A stretch of DNA of 35,384 nucleotides from Betaproteobacteria bacterium (GTDB taxonomy: Bacteria; Pseudomonadota; Gammaproteobacteria; Burkholderiales; SG8-41). The translations under genes were made by a program, and so were the position numbers. Each line of letters begins with the position of its first letter. Position 1 is the stretch's first letter. The DNA lies in NCBI GenBank assembly GCA_016202615.1, contig JACQOI010000247.1:1-35384 (forward strand). The letters are read 5' to 3'. A model generated the notes under the pieces. It had not been told where the DNA came from. It did no database searches and saw nothing but the letters and a program-made list of their open reading frames with translations. Of the stretch, positions 24,257 to 31,808 are shown piece after piece.

Positions 24257-25699
24257 TCACGCGCCGACGCGCTGTTCGCCCGCGGCGTTCCTGCCCGCGA
24301 TCCGCCCAAAGGCCAGCGCCTCGCTCACGTTGCCCGCACCCGGATAGTTCCGGTGCCACAACGAACCAAGTTCCCCGGCGCTGTAGAGACGCTTGATCGG
24401 GTTGCCGTGCACGTCCAGCACCTGCGCCCTCGCGTTTCTCTTCGGCCCGCCCTGCGTATTGAACAGGCACGGCCATAGCTCCATCGCGTAGTACGGCGCT
24501 CTGCCGAGCGGAACCAGCGTGTCCGCCGCACGTCCAAACTCCGGATCATATCCGCCCACGCTTTGCAGGTTGTATTGCGCAACCGTGGCCTGCAGGATAT
24601 CGGGCCGGATATTGATCTGGCGCGCAAGATCGGCAATGCCGTCCGCCGCCCTGATCCAGCCCTTGCGCACCTCCACGCTGTTGTCCCGGCTCCATTGATG
24701 CACGTCGCTGACACGCCCCTGGCCCGTCACGCCCACCGGGCCTCGCATGCGCGTATCCTCGTCGAAGATCACGTACGACGGAATTCTCGTCCTTTCGAGG
24801 GTCTTCGTATCAACGTACGAAGTCGGCGCCCACATGAAATGCGCGTCGGTGCCGGTCTCGTCCATGAATCTTTTTCCGTTCCGGTCCACATACAGAAATC
24901 CCGCAGCCGGCATCGATGACCTGATCCCGAACTCGAATTCCGGAAACTTGTAACCCAGACTCGCAGCCACCCCGTTCATGTGCCAGAGGTCCGCCCCGAC
25001 TTCTCCGGCCAGGCGTATGCCGTCTCCCGTGTTGCCCGGGTTGCAGAGGCCGAAATACTTCTGTCCCAGATAGTTCAGGTGCATCGTCTGGTCATACTCG
25101 AAACCGCCGCACGTCAGGATGACCCCGCCCCGGGCGCGCACTCTGATATCCCTCTCCACGCCCGCGGCGATCACGCCGGTCACCCCGGTGCCTTTCTCGA
25201 CCAGCAGTTGTTTCGCGGGAGACGAGCACAGGATCTTGATGCCGGCTCCCTCCACTTTGCGCACGAGCAGTCCCCATAGATCAATTCCGGCGTCCTCTCC
25301 CGCGCCTTTGACGCGCGCTCGCGGCCCTATGCCTTCGGCGCCCCGGGTGCCGGGAAAAGCCACGGGCAGGCTATGCGGAAAACTCGGTGGTGTTGGACGG
25401 GGAGCAATTTCCCCTCCCATCTTCTTCACCCACTCGAGATTCCGGCTGCTCTCCCTGACGAAAGTCTCTATCACGTCGCGCTCGGTTGCGCCGTCGCATA
25501 GTGATTCGATATAGTCGGACGCCTTGTCAACGTCCAGGTAGGTCCGCAGGCTGCCGCCCGAGTATTTCGTGTTGCCGCCTCCCGCAGGGTTTTTTTCGAG
25601 AACAAGAACTTTTGCTCCCGCTTCGATGGCCGAAAGCGCCGCCGCGGCACCCGCGCCGCCATAACCGACGATGACTACGTCCGCCTCATGATCCCACAT
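24257..25699 (-). CDS. FAD-dependent oxidoreductase, fumarate-reductase flavoprotein-like
   Basis: This 480-residue flavoprotein has an N-terminal dinucleotide-binding fold VVIVGYGGAGAAAALSAIEAG (from residue 8) and the LVLEKNPAGGGNTKYSGGS stretch that holds the FAD. The C-terminal LYSAGELGSLWHRNYPGAGNVSEALAFGRIAG region is the usual substrate/FAD return of the family including fumarate reductase, urocanate reductase and 3-ketosteroid dehydrogenase. No signal peptide is present, so a cytoplasmic role is likely. I use the ATG at 25699, three residues before the first conserved strand; an in-frame start at 25864 runs back into repeat DNA. The 160 bp upstream end at a repeat beside an IS91-like remnant. 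Confidence 0.87.
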   Translation of the reverse strand: MWDHEADVVIVGYGGAGAAAALSAIEAGAKVLVLEKNPAGGGNTKYSGGSLRTYLDVDKASDYIESLCDGATERDVIETFVRESSRNLEWVKKMGGEIAPRPTPPSFPHSLPVAFPGTRGAEGIGPRARVKGAGEDAGIDLWGLLVRKVEGAGIKILCSSPAKQLLVEKGTGVTGVIAAGVERDIRVRARGGVILTCGGFEYDQTMHLNYLGQKYFGLCNPGNTGDGIRLAGEVGADLWHMNGVAASLGYKFPEFEFGIRSSMPAAGFLYVDRNGKRFMDETGTDAHFMWAPTSYVDTKTLERTRIPSYVIFDEDTRMRGPVGVTGQGRVSDVHQWSRDNSVEVRKGWIRAADGIADLARQINIRPDILQATVAQYNLQSVGGYDPEFGRAADTLVPLGRAPYYAMELWPCLFNTQGGPKRNARAQVLDVHGNPIKRLYSAGELGSLWHRNYPGAGNVSEALAFGRIAGRNAAGEQRVGA

Positions 25700-25876
25700 T
25701 CTTCTGTTCTCCCCGATGTCGCCGACACGCCGATCAGCAGAAACGATAGTAACGGCGGCTCGCAGCCATGCACGTGCTTGGCCCCCGCCACCAACAGGGC
25801 CGGCACGTTCACGCGCTCCATGTCCGTCAGCGGCGACGACGTTCTGCCGAAGATCCGATGCCATTCGTGGGCGACG

Positions 25877-25933
25877 GTTGCGGCAAATGATGCAATCCCC
25901 GGGCGCGCCAAGTCAAGCGCGGGGCGCGCCGCC
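25877..25933. repeat. 57-bp dispersed repeat, copy 1
   Basis: This segment matches 30368-30424 at 54 of 57 positions in the same orientation. It contains two GGCGCGCC palindromes. It abuts an N-terminal IS91-like transposase fragment, while the other copy lies 6 bp beyond the stop of a C-terminal IS91-like fragment. It probably belongs to one end of the same element family. Confidence 0.85.
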
Positions 25934-26094
25934 CGGTGCCGGGCGAAGACCGGCCGCAATAGCCGCGGCACGGTGAACACGTACTGCCGGCGCGGCACGG
26001 GCGCAGGAACATGCGCTTCGACCCACTCGCCGTAGAGCAGCACGCGCTGCGGGTGGCAGCTCGGGCAGAAACAGCGCGCCTTGCAGCAGAAAGC
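25934..26094 (-). pseudogene. IS91-like transposase N-terminal fragment
   Basis: The minus-strand frame reads CCKARCFCPSCHPQRVLLYGEWVEAHV and then PRRQYVFTVPRLLRPVF. This matches the zinc-finger and following segment of IS91-family rolling-circle transposases. The start, the catalytic tyrosines and the C-terminal part are absent. After FARHRA the frame runs directly into the 57-bp repeat, which suggests an internal deletion that fused the transposase start to the element end. Confidence 0.72.
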
Positions 26095-26161
26095 AAGCAG
26101 AATATAATACGTTGACAGATATGCGACTTTGCTCGCGCTTTTCCCCAAAATTCGACCGCTA

Positions 26162-26195
26162 GCAGCCTATCGGGCTTGGCACTCCGACAGGCTGC
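26162..26195. repeat. Hairpin related to the 46-bp repeats
   Basis: Arms GCAGCCTATCGG (26162-26173) and CCGACAGGCTGC (26184-26195) pair at 11 of 12 positions. The inner part (TCGG, then GCTTGGC, then CCGACA) matches the core of the hairpins at 28037-28070 and 30700-30731, while the outer stem differs on both sides in a compensated way. Confidence 0.65.
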
Positions 26196-26327
26196 CGGGC
26201 GCCTACGTAGTTGGAAACACGCCGGCGATGACGTTCTGAAGATCCTCGTTGAAAATGCAGCCATGGTTGAGCATGAGCAGCACCTGATCCGGATCAATCC
26301 GGACTGAACGCATTCCAAGGACGCGCC

Positions 26328-27800
26328 ATGCCTGAAATCAAGATCATCGACACCACGCTGCGCGACGCACACCAGTCGTTGTGGGCCTCGCGCATGACCA
26401 CCGCCATGATGCTGTCGGTCGCTGAACGGATGGACCGCGCCGGCTTTGACGCGATCGACCTGATTGGAGGAAGTCACTTCGACGTCTGCGTGCGCTACCT
26501 GAAGGAGAACCCTTGGGAAAGGGTGCGCCTGATGTGCCGGAAAATTACCCGTACCCCGATGTCCGGGATGGTCCGCAGCAGGCACCTCACCAGCTTCGAC
26601 GTGGTCTCGGATGACTTACTGTTGTTGTGGACCGAGCGGCTCATCGCAAACGGCCTGCGGCGCTTCAGGGCGTTTGACGCGCTGAACGACCTCGACGCCA
26701 TCGTCTCCCTCCTTAAGCACGCGAAAGAGCTCGGCGCGTACACGATCGGCCAGCTGGCTTATGGTCACAGCCCGGTGCATACCGACGAGCTATACGCGCA
26801 GAAAGCAAAAGAGCTGATCGAACGCGCTGGTGTCGATGCCATCATGCTCAAGGACGCTGGCGGGCTGCTCACACCTGATCGCATCCGCACGCTGGTCCCG
26901 GCAATAAAGAAGGTCATCGGCAACCTGCCCCTGGAGCTGCACACGCACTGCACCACCGGCTTGGGTCCACTAGTGGTACTCGAGGGCGTGAAGCTCGGCG
27001 CCCACCCGGTGCACACCTCGATCGCACCGCTCGCCAATGGCGCGGCGCAGCCGGCAACGCAGACCATCGTCCGCAATCTCCGCGGCATGGGCTACACGGT
27101 CAACGTCGACGACGCGCTGATCAACGAGGTTGGGGAGCACTTCCGCAAGGTCGCGCAGCAGGAAGGCAAGCCGCTCGGGGTGCCAATGGAATTCGACGCG
27201 TTCCATTTCGAGCATCAGGTGCCCGGCGGGATGCAGTCCCATTTCAAGAACCAGCTCGCGCAGGCCGGACTATCACACAAGCTCGATGAGGTCCTGCGTG
27301 AATGCGCGCGCATCCGAGGGGAGCTCGGATGGCCGATCATGATTACCCCATTGTCGCAACTTGTCGGGACTCAAGCAGTACTCAACGTCGTGCATGGCGA
27401 GCGCTACCGGATCGTTCCGGACGAAGTGAAAAAATACGCGCTCGGCTATTATGGCAAGCTGTTGGCGCCGGTCGAACCCGCCGTGCTCGATCGAATCATC
27501 GACAACGGCTCGCAGTCGATTTCCCTCGAGCCGTTACCGCTCGAGCCGGCCGTGCCGGCGCTGCGCAAGAAATATCCCAACATGAGCGATGAGGAGCGTT
27601 TGCTGCGCTACTCGTACGCGGGATCGCAGGTGGACGAAATGCTTGCGGCCGGCCCGATCAAAACCGAATACCACTTTGAGAAGCCCCTGGTCCGTTTGCT
27701 CGATGAGCTTACCAAGCGCCCGAAGCTCGCCCGTGTTTATGTCGAAAGCAAGGGGTTGCGCTTGGAGCTTAATAGCAAGTCACATACGCCTCCCGCATGA
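26328..27800 (+). CDS. OadA/PycB-like carboxyltransferase domain protein lacking the biotin domain
   Basis: This 490-residue protein has the TIM-barrel carboxyltransferase domain of pyruvate carboxylase subunit B and oxaloacetate decarboxylase alpha. Visible are DTTLRDAHQSLWA at the start, the carbamylated-lysine motif MLKDAGGLLTP and the metal-binding LHTHCTTGLG. The C-terminal PYC_OADA-type region is present (LGYYGKLLAPVEP, DEERLLRYSYAG). It ends without the Ala-Met-Lys-Met biotinyl domain, and the TSQPS-type segment carrying the catalytic Thr reads AAQPA, so classical biotin carboxyl transfer is doubtful. No biotin carboxylase gene is in the window. AAGGA lies about 9 bp before the ATG at 26328. 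Confidence 0.85.
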   Translation: MPEIKIIDTTLRDAHQSLWASRMTTAMMLSVAERMDRAGFDAIDLIGGSHFDVCVRYLKENPWERVRLMCRKITRTPMSGMVRSRHLTSFDVVSDDLLLLWTERLIANGLRRFRAFDALNDLDAIVSLLKHAKELGAYTIGQLAYGHSPVHTDELYAQKAKELIERAGVDAIMLKDAGGLLTPDRIRTLVPAIKKVIGNLPLELHTHCTTGLGPLVVLEGVKLGAHPVHTSIAPLANGAAQPATQTIVRNLRGMGYTVNVDDALINEVGEHFRKVAQQEGKPLGVPMEFDAFHFEHQVPGGMQSHFKNQLAQAGLSHKLDEVLRECARIRGELGWPIMITPLSQLVGTQAVLNVVHGERYRIVPDEVKKYALGYYGKLLAPVEPAVLDRIIDNGSQSISLEPLPLEPAVPALRKKYPNMSDEERLLRYSYAGSQVDEMLAAGPIKTEYHFEKPLVRLLDELTKRPKLARVYVESKGLRLELNSKSHTPPA

Positions 27801-27971
27801 CCCGAAAAGACCCAGGACGACCGTTTCGCGATCAGATCGAGGAGGAGAGGTGCAGTTCCTTTGTATTGGATATAAGTCGCTTGCGTAGCAGGGGCGGTCC
27901 CTCTCCGGCCCCATGATAATGCAGCTACCCTTCCAATTCCATTTCCAAATCAAAAAAGCATTAATTGGAGT

Positions 27972-28018
27972 AGGGTGCGCTTGCGCACCATCCGGCAATC
28001 GGTGCGCAAGCGCACCCT
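27972..28018. terminator. Strong inverted repeat between convergent genes
   Basis: Two perfect 18-bp arms, 27972-27989 and 28001-28018, enclose 11 bp. Each arm also contains its own short palindrome (TGCGC and GCGCA), so alternative folds exist. It lies in the 278-bp gap between the OadA-like and Ldh genes, which converge. No long T-run follows on either strand, so a two-way terminator is likely but not certain. The rest of this gap shows no gene. Confidence 0.6.
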
Positions 28019-28023
28019 TGGCC

Positions 28024-28069
28024 CCGGTTTTGCATTAGGAGTTTGTCGGCGCTAAGTCCGACAAACTCC
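28024..28069. repeat. 46-bp hairpin repeat, copy 1 (inverted)
   Basis: Arms GGAGTTTGTCGG and CCGACAAACTCC enclose 8 bp, with a GCATT/CCGG-type tail on one side. Its reverse complement matches 30700-30745 at 45 of 46 positions. It follows the 18-bp inverted repeat by 5 bp and ends 9 bp before the stop of the Ldh gene. Confidence 0.85.
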
Positions 28070-28078
28070 TGGCGATCG

Positions 28079-29116
28079 CTATTCGGCTTGAATGCCCGCC
28101 TGCGCTGAAGCCATCTTTTTTAAGGCTTCGAACACCTTGCGGTCGACCAATAATCCTTCCTTTCGTGCGCGCTCCCTTTCCCGGAAGGCCCTTTCCGAGG
28201 GGATGCGAATTTCATCGACTCCGGGCCGCAGCGGCGTCGCCTTGATGAGCTTGATCAATTCGTTGATATCGTGCTTGAACTGATCCTCAGGGATGAGCAA
28301 GCCGGGGCTGAACACCACGAACAATTGAGCGTAGTCCTGCACCCTGCCGCGTGGGAGCGAAGCGCCGGCCAGCAGTCCGAGTGCCTGGATGGTAAGCGAT
28401 AGCCCATAGCCCTTATGCCGGTCCACGCCGCCGAACGGCAGTATGCTGCCCTTGAGGGCCTCGTGTGGATCGCGTGTCGGCAATCCGTTCGCATCAATCG
28501 CGACGCCTTCAGGCAGTTCTTTGTTCAAACGCGAACGCAGCGCGAGTTCCCCCCGCATAATCGCGGCCGTCCCCATATCAAAGATCAACGGCCCGTTTCC
28601 GGTCGGCAATGCGATCGCCATCGGATTGGTTCCCAGCATAGGCCGCGCCCCCCCTTCGGGGGCTACCACCGGCCATGCGCTGGAAAATAGCATGCCCGCC
28701 AGGTTTTCACGTGCGATAAGTTCGAGGTAGTACGTGTTGCGCCCGGAGAGCGCGCAGTTGTAGAGGCCAACGAGTGCGATGCCTGCCTGTTTCGCCTTGT
28801 CGATTGCCATAAGCGCAGTCTTGTAGATCGCGTAGTAACCGATGTGATTACCCCCGTCAACCAACATCGACACCGGGGTTTCACGCACGACGCGTATCGG
28901 CTGCCGCGCTTCCTTCGTGCGCGGGTCATCGGCAATTTCCAGGATGCGCGGCAGCCCCGCGAAATGATAGCCGCAACATGCCGCATCCACGAGATGCGCG
29001 CAGGTGGCGGCTGCTTCTTCGGAGGAGTAGCCGATATGCTCCAGCGCGCGCGTGCCGAGCGCGGTCGCTTCCGCAATCGACAGGCGCACCGCGTCGGAGG
29101 GTTGATGGCGGCTCAT
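28079..29116 (-). CDS. Ldh-family (malate/L-lactate/ureidoglycolate) dehydrogenase
   Basis: This 345-residue cytoplasmic oxidoreductase belongs to the LDH2/malate dehydrogenase type 2 fold, which reduces or oxidises 2-keto/2-hydroxy acids with NAD(P). Recognisable parts are VDGGNHIGYYAIYKTALMAIDKAK, GLYNCALSGRNTYYLELI, the GTNPMAIALPTGNGPLIFDMGTA segment that holds the cofactor, and LPFGGVDRHKGYGLSLTIQALG near the end. The usual GHxSHG catalytic motif is changed to CCGYHFAGL, keeping the second His. I use the ATG at 29116, close to the family start; an in-frame ATG at 29143 is possible. Substrate unknown. An SDR gene lies upstream in the same direction. Confidence 0.83.
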   Translation of the reverse strand: MSRHQPSDAVRLSIAEATALGTRALEHIGYSSEEAAATCAHLVDAACCGYHFAGLPRILEIADDPRTKEARQPIRVVRETPVSMLVDGGNHIGYYAIYKTALMAIDKAKQAGIALVGLYNCALSGRNTYYLELIARENLAGMLFSSAWPVVAPEGGARPMLGTNPMAIALPTGNGPLIFDMGTAAIMRGELALRSRLNKELPEGVAIDANGLPTRDPHEALKGSILPFGGVDRHKGYGLSLTIQALGLLAGASLPRGRVQDYAQLFVVFSPGLLIPEDQFKHDINELIKLIKATPLRPGVDEIRIPSERAFRERERARKEGLLVDRKVFEALKKMASAQAGIQAE

Positions 29117-29255
29117 CGCGTCGGCCCCCAGGGCGGGCACCATTCCAACGGCAGCCCGGAGACGGCAGCCCCGTCAAAATTGTCGTGATAGCTTTCCACT
29201 GTATCGCAACCCTCTTAATGAGTTTTCGGGAACCACAGCGCGATCGCGATGTGAA

Positions 29256-30035
29256 CTATCGCAGAGTTTCCACGCCTCCGCACACGGCCAACGACTGGCC
29301 GGTGATGTGCGCGCCCGCATCCGAGGCGAGAAAGAGCGCCATCGCAGCGATCTCGTCGGGGCTCACGCGCTGGCGCATCGAAGTCTTCGCGAACATACGG
29401 GCTTCGCACTGCTCGACCGTCTCGCCGAGCGCCGCTGCCTGCGCTTCGCGCAAGCGCCGGCTCCGCGGGCCGTCGACGAACCCCGGCTGTATGCAGTTGA
29501 CGCGGATGTTCTCCGGCCCCAACTCCATCGCGAGGCTCTGCGTGAAACCGACGACCGCCCATTTCGAAGCGGCGTAAGCCGTGCGCAACGGGTAGCCCAG
29601 CCGCCCGGCGGAAGAAGACATGTTGACAATCGAGCCGCCGCCCGCTTTCTTCAGCATCGGGACCGCGCGGCGGACGCAGAAGAACTGGCCGTTGATGTTG
29701 ACCTGCATCGTGCGTTCCCAGTCCTCCGGCTTGATTTCCTCGACCTTAGTGAACGTGGGACCGGTGATGCCGGCATTGTTGATCAGCACGTCGAGGCCCC
29801 GAAGGTTCTTCTCGGCGTCGTCGAAGAGCCGATCGACCTGCGCCAGGTCGGAAACATCGCAGACGGTCGTGGTAACCGAGGACTCTGCCTTGCGCAGCTC
29901 GTCGAGGGCCTTCGTGTCGATATCGCAGGCATGCACCTTGGCGCCCGCCTTTACGAAAGTGTCGACGAACGAGCGGCCGATGCCGGCTGCGCCGGCGGTG
30001 ACCAGCACCCGCTTTTGTTTCATGGAAAGTTCCAC
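29256..30035 (-). CDS. SDR-family NAD(P)-dependent oxidoreductase
   Basis: This 259-residue classical short-chain dehydrogenase/reductase has the cofactor motif TAGAAGIG at about residues 13-20, the NNAG motif in LINNAGITG, the catalytic Ser in VNMSSSAGRLG and YxxSK (YAASK) about 13 residues later, and the PGFVDGPRS and VCGGVETLR ends. It acts in the cytoplasm on an alcohol or ketone I cannot name. Translation starts at GTG (30035), which has AAGGAG 9 bp upstream; an ATG four codons later (30023) is also in frame. A truncated ABM monooxygenase gene precedes it by 54 bp, suggesting a former two-gene unit. Confidence 0.9.
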   Translation of the reverse strand: MELSMKQKRVLVTAGAAGIGRSFVDTFVKAGAKVHACDIDTKALDELRKAESSVTTTVCDVSDLAQVDRLFDDAEKNLRGLDVLINNAGITGPTFTKVEEIKPEDWERTMQVNINGQFFCVRRAVPMLKKAGGGSIVNMSSSAGRLGYPLRTAYAASKWAVVGFTQSLAMELGPENIRVNCIQPGFVDGPRSRRLREAQAAALGETVEQCEARMFAKTSMRQRVSPDEIAAMALFLASDAGAHITGQSLAVCGGVETLR

Positions 30036-30089
30036 GGCAATGATCTCCTTTTGAGCTGAACCGCGATTTTAGCAGCAGCGCGGTCTTCA

Positions 30090-30310
30090 CTACGGCCCGA
30101 GCGGGTCCCAGAACCACCACTTGCGGTCGGTGACCCGGTCGACGGTATCGACGCGGAATTGGAGGCAATGCGGCGCCACGCGGTGCGCATCGAGCGCGGC
30201 TTGGTCGGCGTAGACCTCGATCAGGAAGAAAAGTGTCCGATCGTCTTTCGACTGATGCACGTCGAAGCGTTCGCAGCCGGGCTCTGCCTCCAGGGTGGCG
30301 CGCGATCGGG
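30090..30310 (-). pseudogene. Truncated antibiotic-biosynthesis-monooxygenase (ABM) domain protein
   Basis: The frame ends in ATLEAEPGCERFDVHQSKDD, FFLIEVYADQAALDAHR and KWWFWDPLGP. This is the C-terminal two-thirds of a quinol-monooxygenase/YgiN-like ABM domain (normally about 95-100 residues, cofactor-free). The first 25 residues or so are missing, replaced by sequence leading into the 57-bp repeat and IS91-like fragment. No start codon with a ribosome binding site is seen. The gene was probably cut by the transposable element. Loss of upstream signals may also affect the SDR gene behind it. Confidence 0.75.
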
Positions 30311-30367
30311 GCTGCCCGCGCGTGCGCCACCGTCCGATCCGCGCTGCCGGGGCGCTTCGCAACGAAC

Positions 30368-30424
30368 GTTGCGGCAAATCATGCAGTCCCCGGGCGCGCC
30401 GAGTCAAGCGCGGGGCGCGCCGCC
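30368..30424. repeat. 57-bp dispersed repeat, copy 2
   Basis: It is identical to 25877-25933 except at three positions and lies in the same orientation 4.4 kb away. Here it begins 6 bp beyond the stop of the IS91-like C-terminal fragment, placing it at the 3-prime end of that element, where rolling-circle elements carry their terminal sequences. Which end it is remains inference. Confidence 0.85.
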
Positions 30425-30430
30425 TTGCGC

Positions 30431-30655
30431 TCAGGCGATGTCGGGAACCGGGTAGCAGGTGACCGGCTGGCTGGCGTGCACCGGCCAGGCCTCGGCACCC
30501 AGTGGCGCACTTCGTTGCATCGCCCGCGGCGCCCACCGCCCACGTGCTCGGGGATGCGTCGTATGACTGCCGGATTCTCGATTCAAGCGCGATGACGCGC
30601 ATCGGCCCCTTGCACTTGGGGCATTCCAGGGGATCGGCCTCGTTTTGCGAATGAG
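30431..30655 (-). pseudogene. IS91-like transposase C-terminal fragment
   Basis: Joined across at least three frames, this region reads WARLIRK, EADPLECPKCKGPMRVIAL, ENPAVIRRIPEHVG and GAEAWPVHASQPVTCYPVPDIA, ending at a stop at 30431. This is the C-terminal zinc-ribbon and tail of IS91-family transposases. The frameshifts and missing N-terminal catalytic part show it is inactive. It appears to complement the N-terminal fragment at 25934-26094, though the two may come from different copies. Confidence 0.8.
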
Positions 30656-30699
30656 CCGCGCCCAAGCGGCCTTTGCGCGAGAACCTACACGATCTACTG

Positions 30700-30745
30700 G
30701 GAGTTTGTCGGACTTAGCCCCGACAAACTCCTAATGCAAAACCGG
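30700..30745. repeat. 46-bp hairpin repeat, copy 2
   Basis: GGAGTTTGTCGG and CCGACAAACTCC enclose 8 bp, followed by AATGC-type tail sequence up to CCGG. It is the inverse of 28024-28069 with one mismatch, in the loop. Together they bracket the Ldh, SDR and ABM genes and the IS91-like fragment. Between here and the stop of the next Bug gene at 30796 nothing else is recognisable. Confidence 0.85.
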
Positions 30746-30795
30746 CGACAGTGGAATTGCGGAAAAGGATAAATGCACGAGCTCGGCGTCTCCCA

Positions 30796-31764
30796 TCAGT
30801 CAGCGCGGATGCCGGTTTCCCGGATCACCTTGCTCCATTTGGCCATGTCCGCTTTTACCGTGGCCGCCAACCGTTCGGGCGAACTGCCTATGGCTTTCAC
30901 GCCCAAATTAAAAAACCGTTCCTTAACGTCTGCCTTGTTGAGCAATGCCACGATCTCCTGATTGAGCCGGTTGATCAACGCGGCAGGCGTTGCCGCCGGC
31001 GCAAAAATGCCCGACGTAAAATCAGCGGAATAGCCGGGAAGCCCCGAAGCTGCTATTGTGGGCAATCCGGGTAGCAGCTCTGACGGCTGAGCGCTCGTCA
31101 CCGCCATGGCCCTCAATTTACCCGCTTTGATCTGGGGTATCGCGGCAGCTGCCACGAGAAAAGATACCTGCACTTCACCTCCGACCAGACCATTGAGCGC
31201 TCCGCCGCCGCTTTTGTAAGGCACATGCAAGATATTGACGCCAGCGATGGCTTTGAACAATTCGCCGGACAAATGGAGAGTGGTCCCCGACCCACCCGTG
31301 GAATAGGCCAACTCGCCTGGCCTCGCCTTGGCCAGCGCGATCAGCGCTGGGACAGACTTTACCGGCAATGCGGGATGCACGACGAGAACGTTAGGCGAAC
31401 TGGCGGCCAATGAGATCGGTGCAAAATCCTTTACCGGGTCGAACGGAACATTTTTGCGCATGAACGGCAAAAGCCAAACGACATTGGCATAGAAAAGAAT
31501 GGTATAGCCGTCAGCGGGTGATCTGGCCACGAATTCCGCGGCAATCGCGCCGCTTGCTCCCCCCCGGTTTTCAATGACGACCTGCTGGCCCAGGCTGCCT
31601 GAAAGCCCCTGCCCGATGAGGCGTGCCATGACATCGGCGCCGCCTCCGGGCTCAGCGGCGATCATGCGGACGGGCTTGTTCGGATATTCCTGTCCAGACA
31701 CCGCACCCGCGCTGACGATCAGGCCGGCCGCGAAAATGACAACAGTGAAATGTGGCAGCAGCAT
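30796..31764 (-). CDS. TctC/Bug-family periplasmic solute-binding protein
   Basis: This 322-residue receptor has a signal peptide (MLLPHFTVVIFAAGLIVS, cut near VSGQ), then YPNKPVRMIAAEPGGGADVMARL. It also has IAAEFVARSPADGYT, VVHPALPVKSVPALIALAKARPG and VPYKSGGGALNGLVGGEVQ. The EPGGGAD loop groups it with the receptors at 20911 and 23096 rather than with the tandem pair at 7608-9606. The DapA-like gene is directly upstream in the same direction, 44 bp away, so the two may be co-transcribed and the ligand could be the DapA-like substrate or product. No permease gene is present. Confidence 0.92.
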   Translation of the reverse strand: MLLPHFTVVIFAAGLIVSAGAVSGQEYPNKPVRMIAAEPGGGADVMARLIGQGLSGSLGQQVVIENRGGASGAIAAEFVARSPADGYTILFYANVVWLLPFMRKNVPFDPVKDFAPISLAASSPNVLVVHPALPVKSVPALIALAKARPGELAYSTGGSGTTLHLSGELFKAIAGVNILHVPYKSGGGALNGLVGGEVQVSFLVAAAAIPQIKAGKLRAMAVTSAQPSELLPGLPTIAASGLPGYSADFTSGIFAPAATPAALINRLNQEIVALLNKADVKERFFNLGVKAIGSSPERLAATVKADMAKWSKVIRETGIRAD

Positions 31765-31808
31765 ATTAAGTCCTAGAGCATAGACATATGTGTCGAGGCC
31801 GGGCGGCG

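Noticed and set aside
25675-26148. Intact gene on the minus strand upstream of the FAD oxidoreductase
   Set aside because: Only the first half matches IS91-like transposase; the remainder runs through the 57-bp repeat and unlike sequence, so it is a chimera of a remnant and repeat DNA.
30090-30665. Single 191-residue fusion protein
   Set aside because: It joins an IS91-like zinc ribbon in one frame to an ABM domain through repeat DNA; the transposase part is frameshifted and ends in another frame at 30431.
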